From VXNE01 sp963664635 (GTDB lineage: Bacteria; Pseudomonadota; Gammaproteobacteria; Pseudomonadales; Azotimanducaceae), in contig OY761542.1 in NCBI GenBank assembly GCA_963664635.1, positions 4,402,001 through 4,466,000 of the forward strand: a stretch of DNA of 64,000 bases, written 5' to 3'. The translations under genes and the position numbers were made by a program. Positions 17,817 to 26,295 of this stretch are shown piece after piece. Positions within the stretch are counted from its first letter, which is position 1; each line of letters begins with the position of its first letter. The notes beneath the pieces are model-generated. The model saw only the letters and a program-made list of their open reading frames with translations, had not been told where the DNA came from and made no database searches.

Positions 17817-18275
17817 ATGTTTCGCGGCATCAACAGCGTGACCCTCGACACGAAGGGCCGGATGGCACTCCCCGCGCGTCATCGCGAGGCGATTCGGGCA
17901 CGTTCCGCGGGCCGCCTGGTCACCACGATCGACCGCGACGAGCGGAGCCTGCTGATGTACGCGCTGCCGGACTGGGAGGCCCTCGAGGCGAGACTTCAGC
18001 AGATGTCCAACATTCGCGAGGCCGTGCGCCGCCTGCAGCGGATTCTGATCGGCCACGCGACCGACATGGAACTCGACGCCAACGGACGCGTCCTGCTCCC
18101 GCAGATGCTGCGGGACTATGCGCAGCTCGAGCGGAAGCTGGTGGTCGTCGGCCAGGGCAACAAGATCGAAATCTGGAGCGACGGCAACTGGCGGGACCGG
18201 ATGGAGAAATGGCTCGGCGAAGACATGAGGGCCGCCCTGGACGAGGTCGGCGACATCGAGGGCCTGTCCATCTGA
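17817..18275 (+). CDS. mraZ: Transcriptional regulator MraZ
   Basis: Ring-forming AbrB-like DNA-binding protein of 152 residues that autoregulates the dcw cluster. The two DXXXR motifs are present: TLDTKGRMALP near the N-terminus and MELDANGRVLLP in the second half. The ATG at 17817 (MFRGINSVTLD) matches the family start. It lies downstream of a strong promoter with three MraZ boxes. A 184 nt gap with a repeat separates it from rsmH, larger than any other gap in the cluster. Confidence 0.97.
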   Translation: MFRGINSVTLDTKGRMALPARHREAIRARSAGRLVTTIDRDERSLLMYALPDWEALEARLQQMSNIREAVRRLQRILIGHATDMELDANGRVLLPQMLRDYAQLERKLVVVGQGNKIEIWSDGNWRDRMEKWLGEDMRAALDEVGDIEGLSI

Positions 18276-18317
18276 TCGGTCCGCGCGGCGGGCCCCCGCG
18301 CCGTCGAGCAACGCCCG

Positions 18318-18443
18318 GGAGCCTGCGACGCAGCAGTGTTGCGCCAGCGAAACTGCCACCGCGACCGACAGGTCGCGCCAGGAGCTTGCGACGCAGCAAT
18401 TTTGCGCCAGCAAAATTGCCACCGCGACCGGCAGGTCGCGCCA
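18318..18443 (+). repeat. Two tandem 63-bp hairpin units, family 2, between mraZ and rsmH
   Basis: Units at 18318-18380 and 18381-18443 are about 90% alike. Each holds two hairpins, for example GCAATTTTGC-GCCA-GCAAAATTGC and GCGACC-N4-GGTCGC. Compensating changes between the units keep both hairpins paired. Related single hairpins occur at 49.67 and 54.13 kb. Confidence 0.85.
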
Positions 18444-18459
18444 GCACGGAGGGCCGAGG

Positions 18460-19380
18460 TTGCGCCACGTCCCGGTACTACTGGATGAGAGCGTGACGGC
18501 CGTTGCCGCCGCGCCGGACGGCAGGTACGCCGATGCTACGTACGGCAGCGGGGGCCACAGCCGCGGGCTGCTCGAGCGCCTCGGGCCGGCCGCGCGGCTG
18601 CTCGTCCTCGATCGCGACGACGAGGCCATCGCGGACGCCCGCACGCTGGCGGCGCGAGACCCGAGGGTGCTGCCGCGGCAGGGACCCTTCTCGCGCCTGG
18701 ACGCGATCGCCCGGGACGGGGGGATGCTGCCCCTGAACGGCGTGGTGATGGACATCGGCGTGTCCGCCCGTCAGCTCGAAACCGCCGGGCGCGGCTTCAG
18801 CTTCCTGCGTGACGGCCCGCTCGACATGCGCATGGATCGCAAGCAGGGCGTCACCGCGGCGCAATGGCTGAACTCCGCCGAAGAGGTCGAAGTCGCCGAG
18901 GTCCTGCGGCGCTACGGCGAGGAAACCGACGCGAAACGAATCGCCCGCGCCGTGGTCGCACGCCGGCCGCTCGAACGGACCGGGGACCTCGCGGCCGCGG
19001 TGGGGTCCGTGCGGCGCGGCGCCCGCGACGGAACGCACCCCGCAACCCGGGTCTTCCAGGCGGTCCGCATTCACGTCAACGACGAGCTGGCCGAACTCGA
19101 TGCGGGTCTCGATGCCGCCTTCGCCGCGCTCGCCCCGAGCGGCCGCCTCGCCGTCATCACGTTCCACAGTCTCGAGCACCGCATGGTGCGCCGGCGATTC
19201 CGCGGCTGGACCCAGGGGGAACCCCTGCCCCGGCGGCTGCCGACGCGCGAACCGCCGCGCTGCAGCGCCCGGATGATCGTCCGCCGCGCCCGGCCTTCCG
19301 CCGCCGAGGTCACCGCCAACCCGCGCGCGCGCAGCGCGATGCTACAGGTCGTGGAGAAGACCGGAGAGCCCGTCGCATGA
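18460..19380 (+). CDS. rsmH: 16S rRNA (cytosine1402-N4)-methyltransferase RsmH
   Basis: SAM-dependent enzyme (old name MraW) that methylates N4 of C1402 in 16S rRNA. The start RHVPVLLDESV and the SAM-binding ADATYGSGGHSRGLLERL are typical, as are DIGVSARQLETAGRGFSF, LDMRMD and ITFHSLEHRMVRRRF. 306 residues. The start is TTG at 18460 behind GGAGGGCC; no ATG fits the conserved N-terminus. The stop overlaps the ftsL ATG (ATGA). Confidence 0.96.
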   Translation: MRHVPVLLDESVTAVAAAPDGRYADATYGSGGHSRGLLERLGPAARLLVLDRDDEAIADARTLAARDPRVLPRQGPFSRLDAIARDGGMLPLNGVVMDIGVSARQLETAGRGFSFLRDGPLDMRMDRKQGVTAAQWLNSAEEVEVAEVLRRYGEETDAKRIARAVVARRPLERTGDLAAAVGSVRRGARDGTHPATRVFQAVRIHVNDELAELDAGLDAAFAALAPSGRLAVITFHSLEHRMVRRRFRGWTQGEPLPRRLPTREPPRCSARMIVRRARPSAAEVTANPRARSAMLQVVEKTGEPVA

Positions 19381-19664
19381 GTCCGGACCTGTCGAGCGCG
19401 CTGCGTCGCTGGGGCCCGGTGTTCGGGGTGTGCCTCCTCGCCGCGGCTTCCGGCATACAGGTCGCATCCCACGCACAGGACACGCGCCATTCGTTCCTCC
19501 GCCTGACCGCCGTGCAGCAGGAGCGGGACACGCTGCTGGCGGAGTACAGCCGGCTGCTGCTCGAGCGCGCCACCCTGTCGAGCTATCGCCACGTGGGCGA
19601 GATGGCGGAGGAGCGCCTCTCGATGCGGTTTCCCGAGCAGGTGACACCGGTGGTGCAGCGATGA
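19377..19664 (+). CDS. ftsL: Cell division protein FtsL
   Basis: Bitopic divisome protein of 95 residues that forms a coiled-coil complex with FtsB and FtsQ and helps activate FtsWI. A short cytoplasmic N-terminus, one membrane helix (about 12-32, GPVFGVCLLAAASGIQVAS) and a periplasmic leucine-zipper-like stretch (VQQERDTLLAEYSRLLLERATL) are seen. The sequence is poorly conserved, so the call leans on position between rsmH and ftsI, with ATGA overlaps on both sides. Confidence 0.88.
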   Translation: MSPDLSSALRRWGPVFGVCLLAAASGIQVASHAQDTRHSFLRLTAVQQERDTLLAEYSRLLLERATLSSYRHVGEMAEERLSMRFPEQVTPVVQR

Positions 19665-21382
19665 GGTGGCGTCACCGCGCGCTCGTCGGGCTATTCGTGG
19701 CGGCCGCCGCGGCGTTGCTCGCGCGCGTCGCGCACCTGGCGGTGACCGAAAGCGACTTCCTGAAAAAGCAGGGCGAAGCCCGCGCCGTTCGCGTGGTCCC
19801 GATCCCGGTGCATCGGGGCATCATCTACGACCGCCACGGGGAGCCGCTTGCGGTCAGCACTCCCGTCTACTCGATCTGGACGGACCCGGGGCAGACGCCC
19901 ATCCCTCCCGCCCGATTCGACGACCTCGCCCACGCCCTGGACCTGCCGCCCGAGCGCATCCGGAGGCGGCTCGAACGCAACGCGGACAGCCGCTTCGCCT
20001 ACCTCAAGCGGCACGTCGACCCGACGACGGCCGACCGGGTGCGCGCCCTCGACATCGCCGGTGTCCGGTTCCGACGCGAATACCGACGTTTTTACCCCGC
20101 CGCCGAGACGACCGCGCACGTGGTCGGAATGACGAACATCGACGACACCGGTCAGGAAGGGGTCGAACTCGTCCTCGACGCCTTCCTGCGCGGCCGGCCC
20201 GGCGAGAAACGCGTACTGCGGGACCGCAACGGGCGGGCGGTGAAGGATCTGGCCTATCTGCGCGCGCCCGACTTCGGCAAGGACGTGATGCTGAGCCTCG
20301 ATCTTCGGCTGCAGTTCTTCGCCTACAAGGAACTCAAGTCGGCGGTCGAACACAATCGCGCGAAGTCCGGTGCCATCGTGATGCTGGACGTGGCCACCGG
20401 AGAGGTGCTGGCCATGGCCAACCAGCCGTCCTACAACCCGAACAACGCGGTCGATCGCGGCTCGCCGGGCGTGCGCAACCGCGCGGTCACCGACACCTAC
20501 GAGCCCGGCTCGACCATCAAGCCGCTGTCCGTGCTGGCCGCACTCGAAAGCGGCCGCTACTTCCCCGACACCCCCGTGGACACCGCGCCCGGATACGTCC
20601 GGGTCGGCAGCAAGCTCATCGAGGACCCGAGCGACCGCGGCCGCCTGACCCTCGCCGAAGTGCTCGCCAAGTCCAGCCAGGTCGGCGTCACGAAGGTCGC
20701 GCTGGACCTCCCGGAGCACGCCATCTTCGACGTGCTCGCGCGCGCCGGGCTCGGCGAAGTGCCCGGCACCGGCCTGCCGGGCGAGACCGTCGGCGTGTTC
20801 ACTGCGCGCGACCTCGACAAGCCGATCGGGCGTGCGACGCTCGCGTTCGGCTACGGTCTGACGGTTACCCCGCTGCAGCTCGCACGCACGTACCTGACCC
20901 TCGCCACCGGCGGCGTGCGGCGGCCCGTGAGCGTCCTGCACGAAACCGCCAGGCCGCCGAGCGACCGTGTCTTCGACGCCCGCGACATCCGCGACGTGTC
21001 GCGCATGATGGAGCGGGTCGCGAGCGCCCAGGGCACGGCGCCGCGCGCACGCGTCGCCGGCCACCGGGTGGTGGGCAAGACCGGCACGACGCGCAAGATC
21101 TCGTCGGTCGGATACGACGACTCGCGCCACGTCGCGCTGTTCGCGGGCTTCGCACCCGCGCACGCCCCCCGCATCGTCGTGGTCGTCGTCATCGACGAGC
21201 CCGCGGCCGGCCCGATCGGCGGCGGCAGCGTCGCGGCGCCCGTATTCTCCCGGGTCGTCGCCCGGGCCCTGCGGATCCTCGGCGTCGCTCCCGAGGCCCA
21301 CGCCGTCGCCGGCACCGTTCGGCCGCCCGAAACGGCCGGGGCGGGACGCCCGGCGGCGGTCCCGCCGAAGGTCGTCACATGA
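19661..21382 (+). CDS. ftsI: Septal peptidoglycan transpeptidase FtsI (PBP3)
   Basis: Monofunctional class B penicillin-binding protein that cross-links septal peptidoglycan with FtsW. One N-terminal membrane anchor (about 5-25), the pedestal domain with HRGIIYDRHGEPLAVS, then the transpeptidase domain. Catalytic motifs are SxxK in YEPGSTIKPLSVLAAL (about residue 288) and KTG in VGKTGTTRK (about 472). The second motif reads KSSQVGVTK, where Ser-Ser-Asn is usual, so the Asn is replaced by Gln. 573 residues. Overlaps ftsL and murE by 4 nt each. Confidence 0.96.
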   Translation: MRWRHRALVGLFVAAAAALLARVAHLAVTESDFLKKQGEARAVRVVPIPVHRGIIYDRHGEPLAVSTPVYSIWTDPGQTPIPPARFDDLAHALDLPPERIRRRLERNADSRFAYLKRHVDPTTADRVRALDIAGVRFRREYRRFYPAAETTAHVVGMTNIDDTGQEGVELVLDAFLRGRPGEKRVLRDRNGRAVKDLAYLRAPDFGKDVMLSLDLRLQFFAYKELKSAVEHNRAKSGAIVMLDVATGEVLAMANQPSYNPNNAVDRGSPGVRNRAVTDTYEPGSTIKPLSVLAALESGRYFPDTPVDTAPGYVRVGSKLIEDPSDRGRLTLAEVLAKSSQVGVTKVALDLPEHAIFDVLARAGLGEVPGTGLPGETVGVFTARDLDKPIGRATLAFGYGLTVTPLQLARTYLTLATGGVRRPVSVLHETARPPSDRVFDARDIRDVSRMMERVASAQGTAPRARVAGHRVVGKTGTTRKISSVGYDDSRHVALFAGFAPAHAPRIVVVVVIDEPAAGPIGGGSVAAPVFSRVVARALRILGVAPEAHAVAGTVRPPETAGAGRPAAVPPKVVT

Positions 21383-22824
21383 CGGGCGCGAAGTCCCTGC
21401 GGCAGTTGTGCGGCGCCGGCGGCGACACCGTCGTCCGGGGCCTCGCCATCGATTCGCGGCGCGTCAGGCCCGGCGACCTCTTCCTCGCCCGGGCCGGCGC
21501 GGTGCACGACGGACACGAGCACGCCGCCGAGGCCGTGGCCCGCGGCGCGGTCGCCGTCTGTTCGGAGCGGCCGGTACGAACCGGCGTCCCGAACGTGGTG
21601 CTGCCGGACCTGCGGAGCCGCCGCGGCGCGATCGCCGCCCGCTTCTTCGACGATCCCAGCGCCGCACTCACCTGCATCGGCGTGACCGGGACGAACGGCA
21701 AGACTTCGATCGCCTGGCTGTGCGCCGCGACGCTGGACGACACGGCCATCGCCGGCACGCTCGGCTGGGGGCGGCCGCCGCACCTCTGCCCGAGCAGGCT
21801 GACCACCGCGGACCCGGTCGTCCTGCAGGAGCGCCTGCGGCGCCTGGCGGACCGCGGCGTCAACTGCGTGGCGCTGGAAGCGAGTTCCCACGCCCTGGAC
21901 CAGGGCCGGGTCGCGGACGTCCGGTTCGACGTCGCCGTGTTCTCCAACCTCACCCGCGACCATCTCGACTATCACGGCACGATGGACCGCTACGCGGCGT
22001 CCAAGCGGAGACTGTTCGACGCCGCGTCGCTGACGGCGGCGATCATCAACCTGGACGACCCCATGGGCCGGGAGCTGGCACGCACTTTCCCCGGGGAGAC
22101 CGTCACCTACGGGACGGCGCCGGACGCCGCGGTTTCGTGGTCGGACACCGCATGGGACGCGCGCGGCATCGAGGGCCGGTGGCGATCCCCGTGGGGCGGC
22201 GCCAGATTCCGGCTGCCCCTGTTCGGCGATTTCTCCCTCTACAACGCCGCCGCCGCGCTGGCCACGGCCGGCGCGCTCGGCGCCCGTTTCGATGACACCG
22301 TCGCCCGGATGGCCGGCGTACCCCCCGTACCGGGCCGCATGCAGGCCATCCCGGGCGGCCCGGGCGGCCCCACGGTGATCGTGGACTTCGCCCACACGCC
22401 CGCCGCGCTCACCGCGGCGCTGGCCGCCGCCCGCCGGCACCTGACGGGCTCCCTGACCTGTGTCTTCGGCTGCGGCGGGGACCGCGACCGCGGGAAACGC
22501 CCGCTGATGGCGAAAGCGGCCGAGGCTTGCGCGGACGCCATCGTGCTGACCTCCGACAACCCTCGCGGGGAGGACCCGGGAGTCATCATCGAGGACACCC
22601 TGGCGGGCTGCGAGCGGCCCGATGCGGTGACGATCGAGGCCGATCGCGCCCGCGCCGTACGGCTGGCGATCGCGCGCAGCGCGGCGGGCGACGTCGTGCT
22701 GATCGCCGGCAAGGGCCACGAGGACTACCAGGAAGTCGCCGGGACACGCATCCCCTACAGCGACGCCGAGGTAGCGCGGGAGGCCCTGGCGGCCGGCGCC
22801 GGCGGCACCGGAGGGCCACGCTGA
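21379..22824 (+). CDS. murE: UDP-MurNAc-tripeptide synthetase MurE
   Basis: Cytoplasmic ATP-dependent ligase that adds the third residue to UDP-MurNAc-L-Ala-D-Glu. ATP loop VTGTNGKTS, substrate region EASSHALDQGR, and the motif SDNPRGEDP, whose DNPR sequence marks enzymes that use meso-diaminopimelate. 481 residues. ATG overlaps the ftsI stop by 4 nt and its stop overlaps the mraY ATG by one base. In nearly all relatives murF comes next; here it does not. Confidence 0.96.
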   Translation: MTGAKSLRQLCGAGGDTVVRGLAIDSRRVRPGDLFLARAGAVHDGHEHAAEAVARGAVAVCSERPVRTGVPNVVLPDLRSRRGAIAARFFDDPSAALTCIGVTGTNGKTSIAWLCAATLDDTAIAGTLGWGRPPHLCPSRLTTADPVVLQERLRRLADRGVNCVALEASSHALDQGRVADVRFDVAVFSNLTRDHLDYHGTMDRYAASKRRLFDAASLTAAIINLDDPMGRELARTFPGETVTYGTAPDAAVSWSDTAWDARGIEGRWRSPWGGARFRLPLFGDFSLYNAAAALATAGALGARFDDTVARMAGVPPVPGRMQAIPGGPGGPTVIVDFAHTPAALTAALAAARRHLTGSLTCVFGCGGDRDRGKRPLMAKAAEACADAIVLTSDNPRGEDPGVIIEDTLAGCERPDAVTIEADRARAVRLAIARSAAGDVVLIAGKGHEDYQEVAGTRIPYSDAEVAREALAAGAGGTGGPR

Positions 22825-23906
22825 TGCTCCTGTGGCTGACGGAATACCTGGCCGAGTTCGTGAGCGGGTTCGGCGTGTTCGGATACCTGACCTTCCGCAC
22901 GATGGTAAGCGCGCTGACGGCGCTCGCGATGTCGCTCGTGATCGGCCCGGTCATGATCCGCAAACTCTCCCACTACCAGATCGGGCAGCCCGTGCGCGAG
23001 GACGGCCCCGAGAGCCACTTCGCCAAATCCGGCACCCCCACGATGGGCGGCGCCATGATCCTGATCACCATCTCGGTCACCACCCTGCTGTGGTGCGAAC
23101 TCGGCAACCGCTACGTCTGGCTGGCGCTCGCGGTGACCTTCGCCTTCGGCGTCATCGGCTGGTACGACGACTATCTCAAGGTGTCCAGGCGCAACTCCCG
23201 GGGCCTCGCCGCGCGGTGGAAGTTCCTCTGGCAGTCCCTCGCCGGCCTCGCCGCCGCCGTCTTTCTCCATCAGGGCGCGACGACACCCGCCGAGACGAGC
23301 CTCTTCGTGCCGTTCTTCAAGGACGTGGTGCTGCCCCTCGGCATCGGCTCGGTGATCCTGACCTGGCTCATGATCGTCGGCATGAGCAACGCCGTGAACC
23401 TGACGGACGGCCTCGACGGACTCGCGATCCTGCCCACCGTCATGGTGAGCGCCGCGCTCGGCTTCATCGCCTACCTCGTCGGACACGTCGAGTTCGCCAA
23501 CTACCTGCAGATTCCGTACGTGGCCGGGTCCGGCGAGCTGGCCATCTTCTGCGGGGCCATGATCGGCGCCGGCCTCGGCTTCCTGTGGTTCAACGCCTAC
23601 CCGGCGCAGGTCATCATGGGCGACGTCGGCGCGCTCGCCCTCGGCGCCGCCCTCGGTCTGGTCGCGTCGATCATCCGTCACGAGATCGTGCTCCTCATCA
23701 TGGGGGGGCTGTTCGTTCTGGAGATCGCGTCGGTCATCCTGCAGGTCGCGAGCTTCAAGGCGACCGGGCGACGCATGTTCCGGATGGCCCCGATCCACCA
23801 CCACTTCGAACTGAAGGGGTGGCCGGAACCGCGCGTGATCGTGCGCTTCTGGATCATCACCCTGATCCTCGTCATCGTCGGCATCTCGACGCTGAAGCTG
23901 CGATGA
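22824..23906 (+). CDS. mraY: Phospho-MurNAc-pentapeptide-transferase MraY
   Basis: Integral membrane enzyme that moves phospho-MurNAc-pentapeptide from UDP to undecaprenyl phosphate, forming lipid I. Ten membrane segments are predicted. Signatures are GTPTMGGAMILI, GWYDDYLKV (Asp pair), NAVNLTDGLDGLA, DVGALALG and MAPIHHHFELKGWPE. 360 residues, full length. Follows murE with a one-base overlap and overlaps murD by 4 nt, so coupling is preserved although murF is missing between murE and mraY. Confidence 0.97.
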   Translation: MLLWLTEYLAEFVSGFGVFGYLTFRTMVSALTALAMSLVIGPVMIRKLSHYQIGQPVREDGPESHFAKSGTPTMGGAMILITISVTTLLWCELGNRYVWLALAVTFAFGVIGWYDDYLKVSRRNSRGLAARWKFLWQSLAGLAAAVFLHQGATTPAETSLFVPFFKDVVLPLGIGSVILTWLMIVGMSNAVNLTDGLDGLAILPTVMVSAALGFIAYLVGHVEFANYLQIPYVAGSGELAIFCGAMIGAGLGFLWFNAYPAQVIMGDVGALALGAALGLVASIIRHEIVLLIMGGLFVLEIASVILQVASFKATGRRMFRMAPIHHHFELKGWPEPRVIVRFWIITLILVIVGISTLKLR

Positions 23907-25213
23907 ACGCACCGCGCACCCTCGTTCTCGGCCTCGGCGTCACCGGGCGCTCCTGCGTGGAGTTCCTGCACGGCCGCTGCCCGCTGACCGCGTGCGACAC
24001 CCGTGCCGATCCGCCGTTCGCCGGCATCGGTCCGATCCGGAGCGGCGCGGTCGAGCTCGTCGAACCGCGCACCGTGGACTTCCGCGACTTCGACCGTATC
24101 GTGGCGAGCCCCGGTATCGCCCTGTCGCACCCGTTCCTGCTCCGGGCCCGGGCCGCGGGACTGGACATCCTCGGCGACATCGACCTCTTCCTCGCCGCGG
24201 CCCGCGCGCCCGTCACCGCGATTACCGGCACGAACGGCAAGAGCACGGTGACCGCCCTGGTCGGCGCGCTGCTCGAGGCGGCGGGCTTCGCCACGCGGAC
24301 CGGCGGCAACCTGGGCGTGCCGGCCCTCGATCTGCTCGACGAGCGCGCCGAACGCTATGTGCTCGAACTCTCGAGCTTCCAGCTCGAGCGCCTCCACGGG
24401 GGCGGATTCGCGGTCGCTTCCATCCTCAACGTAAGCGACGACCACCTCGACCGGTACGCGTCCCACGACGCGTACGCGCGCGCGAAGCGCCGCATCTACC
24501 GAGGCTGCGGGGCGGCCGTCCACGACCCACGCGACGCCGATGCCCGGCCGCGGGACGAGGTGCCCGGCATCGTCCTGAACGCCGACCCGCGGTGGCGCCT
24601 CGCCGACGCGGAGCTGATCCTCGACGGGACGCCGTACCCGATGGGTGCGTTCCGCCTCGCGGGCCGCCACAACGCGCGCAATCTTCTCGCCGCGGCGGCG
24701 ATCGCACATCTCGCCGGCGCCGACATCGCCAGGACCCGGCAGGCCCTGCAGACGTTCCGCGGGCTTCCTCACCGCTGCACTCCGGTCGGCCGCATCGGCT
24801 CGGTGTGTTTCATCGACGACTCGAAGGCCACCAACGTGGGCGCCTGTGCGGCCGCGCTCGCAGGATTCGGCACCGCCCCGGGCGCCGGTGGCCGGCGGGT
24901 CGTGCTGATCGCCGGTGGCGACGGCAAGGGTGCTTCGTTCGAGCCGCTCAAGGCGCCGGCGGCAGCGTACGTACGCCACGCCGTACTGCTCGGGAAGGAC
25001 GCCGGCCGGCTCGAGCGGACGTTGGCGGCGGCCGTGCCCACCAGCCGCGCGGCCGACATGGGCGAAGCGGTCGCCGAGGCCCACCGGCGCGCGTCGGACG
25101 GGGACGTCGTGCTGCTGTCTCCCGCGTGCGCAAGTCTCGACATGTACGACAACTACGAGGCCCGCGGCCGTGCTTTCGCCGCCGCGGTCGAGAGATGCCG
25201 CGGCGCGTCATGA
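23903..25213 (+). CDS. murD: UDP-MurNAc-L-alanine:D-glutamate ligase MurD
   Basis: ATP-dependent ligase that adds D-glutamate to UDP-MurNAc-L-Ala. N-terminal Rossmann domain (LVLGLGVTGRSCVEFL), ATP loop TGTNGKSTVT (about residue 112), LELSSFQLERL, NVSDDHLDRY, and the C-terminal domain with DDSKATN and LLSPACASLDMYDNYEARG. 436 residues. Overlaps mraY and ftsW by 4 nt each. Confidence 0.97.
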   Translation: MNAPRTLVLGLGVTGRSCVEFLHGRCPLTACDTRADPPFAGIGPIRSGAVELVEPRTVDFRDFDRIVASPGIALSHPFLLRARAAGLDILGDIDLFLAAARAPVTAITGTNGKSTVTALVGALLEAAGFATRTGGNLGVPALDLLDERAERYVLELSSFQLERLHGGGFAVASILNVSDDHLDRYASHDAYARAKRRIYRGCGAAVHDPRDADARPRDEVPGIVLNADPRWRLADAELILDGTPYPMGAFRLAGRHNARNLLAAAAIAHLAGADIARTRQALQTFRGLPHRCTPVGRIGSVCFIDDSKATNVGACAAALAGFGTAPGAGGRRVVLIAGGDGKGASFEPLKAPAAAYVRHAVLLGKDAGRLERTLAAAVPTSRAADMGEAVAEAHRRASDGDVVLLSPACASLDMYDNYEARGRAFAAAVERCRGAS

Positions 25214-26295
25214 CGGAACGCCACGACATGGCGCTGCTCTTGACGTGGTTCTGCCTGCTCGCGACGGGCCTCGTCATGGTGGCGTCCGCCTCCAGCGCCC
25301 TGTCGGCCAGTTCGTTCCTGCACCTCGCGAAACACGGCGTGTACTTGCTGGCCGCCATCGCCGCGTTCGCGATCGTCCTCTGCATCCCCCTGGACTTCTG
25401 GGAACGATCGCACCGCTGGTGCATCTTTGCCGCGATCGCGCTCTGCGCCCTGGTACTGGCCCCCGGCATGGGCCATCAGGTCAAGGGGGCGCAGCGCTGG
25501 ATCGACTTCGGCGGGTTCACCCTGCAGCCCTCCGAGGTCGCCAAGTTCTTCGTGACGGTGTATCTCGCCGGCTACCTGGCGCGCGTCGGGCCGTCCATAC
25601 GCGACGCGGGCGCGCTGATCCGACCGCTGTGCTGGGTCGGAGCGGTCGTCGTGCTGGTATTGGTGGAGCCGGACTTCGGCACCGCCGTGGTGCTCGCACT
25701 CCTGACCGGCGGCCTGCTGTTCCTGGCGGGCGCACGGCTCCGGCACTTCGCCGCCATCACCGTCGCGGCGGTCGCCGCCTTCGCGGCGCTGGCCCTCCTC
25801 GAGCCCTACCGGGCGGAACGACTGGTGTCCTTCCTCGATCCCTGGTCCAGCGCGTTCGGCAGCGGGTACCAGCTAACCCAGGCGCTGATCGCTTTCGGGC
25901 GGGCCGAATGGTTCGGGCTGGGGCTCGGCGAAGGGACGCAGAAACTGCTCTACCTCCCCGACGCCCACAACGATTTCATTTTCGCCGTCGTCGCCGAGGA
26001 GCTCGGCATCGCGGGTGCGGCCGGTCTGCTGGCCGCGTTCGTGTTCCTCGTCCTGCGCGTGTTCGCCATCGCCGCCCGCGCGGCCGGCGACGGGCGTCCG
26101 TTCGCCGCCTACGCGGCATACGGCGCGGGCCTCCTGCTCGCCATCCAGGTGACCATCAACATCGGTGTCAATACCGGCGCCCTGCCGACCAAGGGACTGA
26201 CGCTGCCGTTCATCAGCTACGGGGGCAACAGTCTCGTCGCGTTCTCGGCGCTCACCGCCCTCGCGCTGCGCGCACATTACGAGGCGCGGCGATGA
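25210..26295 (+). CDS. ftsW: Peptidoglycan glycosyltransferase FtsW
   Basis: SEDS-family membrane glycosyltransferase that polymerises septal glycan from lipid II as the partner of FtsI. About ten membrane segments. Key regions are KGAQRWIDFGGFTLQPSEVAKF, VLVEPDFGTAVVL with the catalytic-site Asp region, GYQLTQALIAFGRAEWFG and LPFISYGGNSLVAFS. 361 residues. In relatives murG follows; here murC follows directly with a 4 nt overlap. Confidence 0.96.
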   Translation: MTERHDMALLLTWFCLLATGLVMVASASSALSASSFLHLAKHGVYLLAAIAAFAIVLCIPLDFWERSHRWCIFAAIALCALVLAPGMGHQVKGAQRWIDFGGFTLQPSEVAKFFVTVYLAGYLARVGPSIRDAGALIRPLCWVGAVVVLVLVEPDFGTAVVLALLTGGLLFLAGARLRHFAAITVAAVAAFAALALLEPYRAERLVSFLDPWSSAFGSGYQLTQALIAFGRAEWFGLGLGEGTQKLLYLPDAHNDFIFAVVAEELGIAGAAGLLAAFVFLVLRVFAIAARAAGDGRPFAAYAAYGAGLLLAIQVTINIGVNTGALPTKGLTLPFISYGGNSLVAFSALTALALRAHYEARR

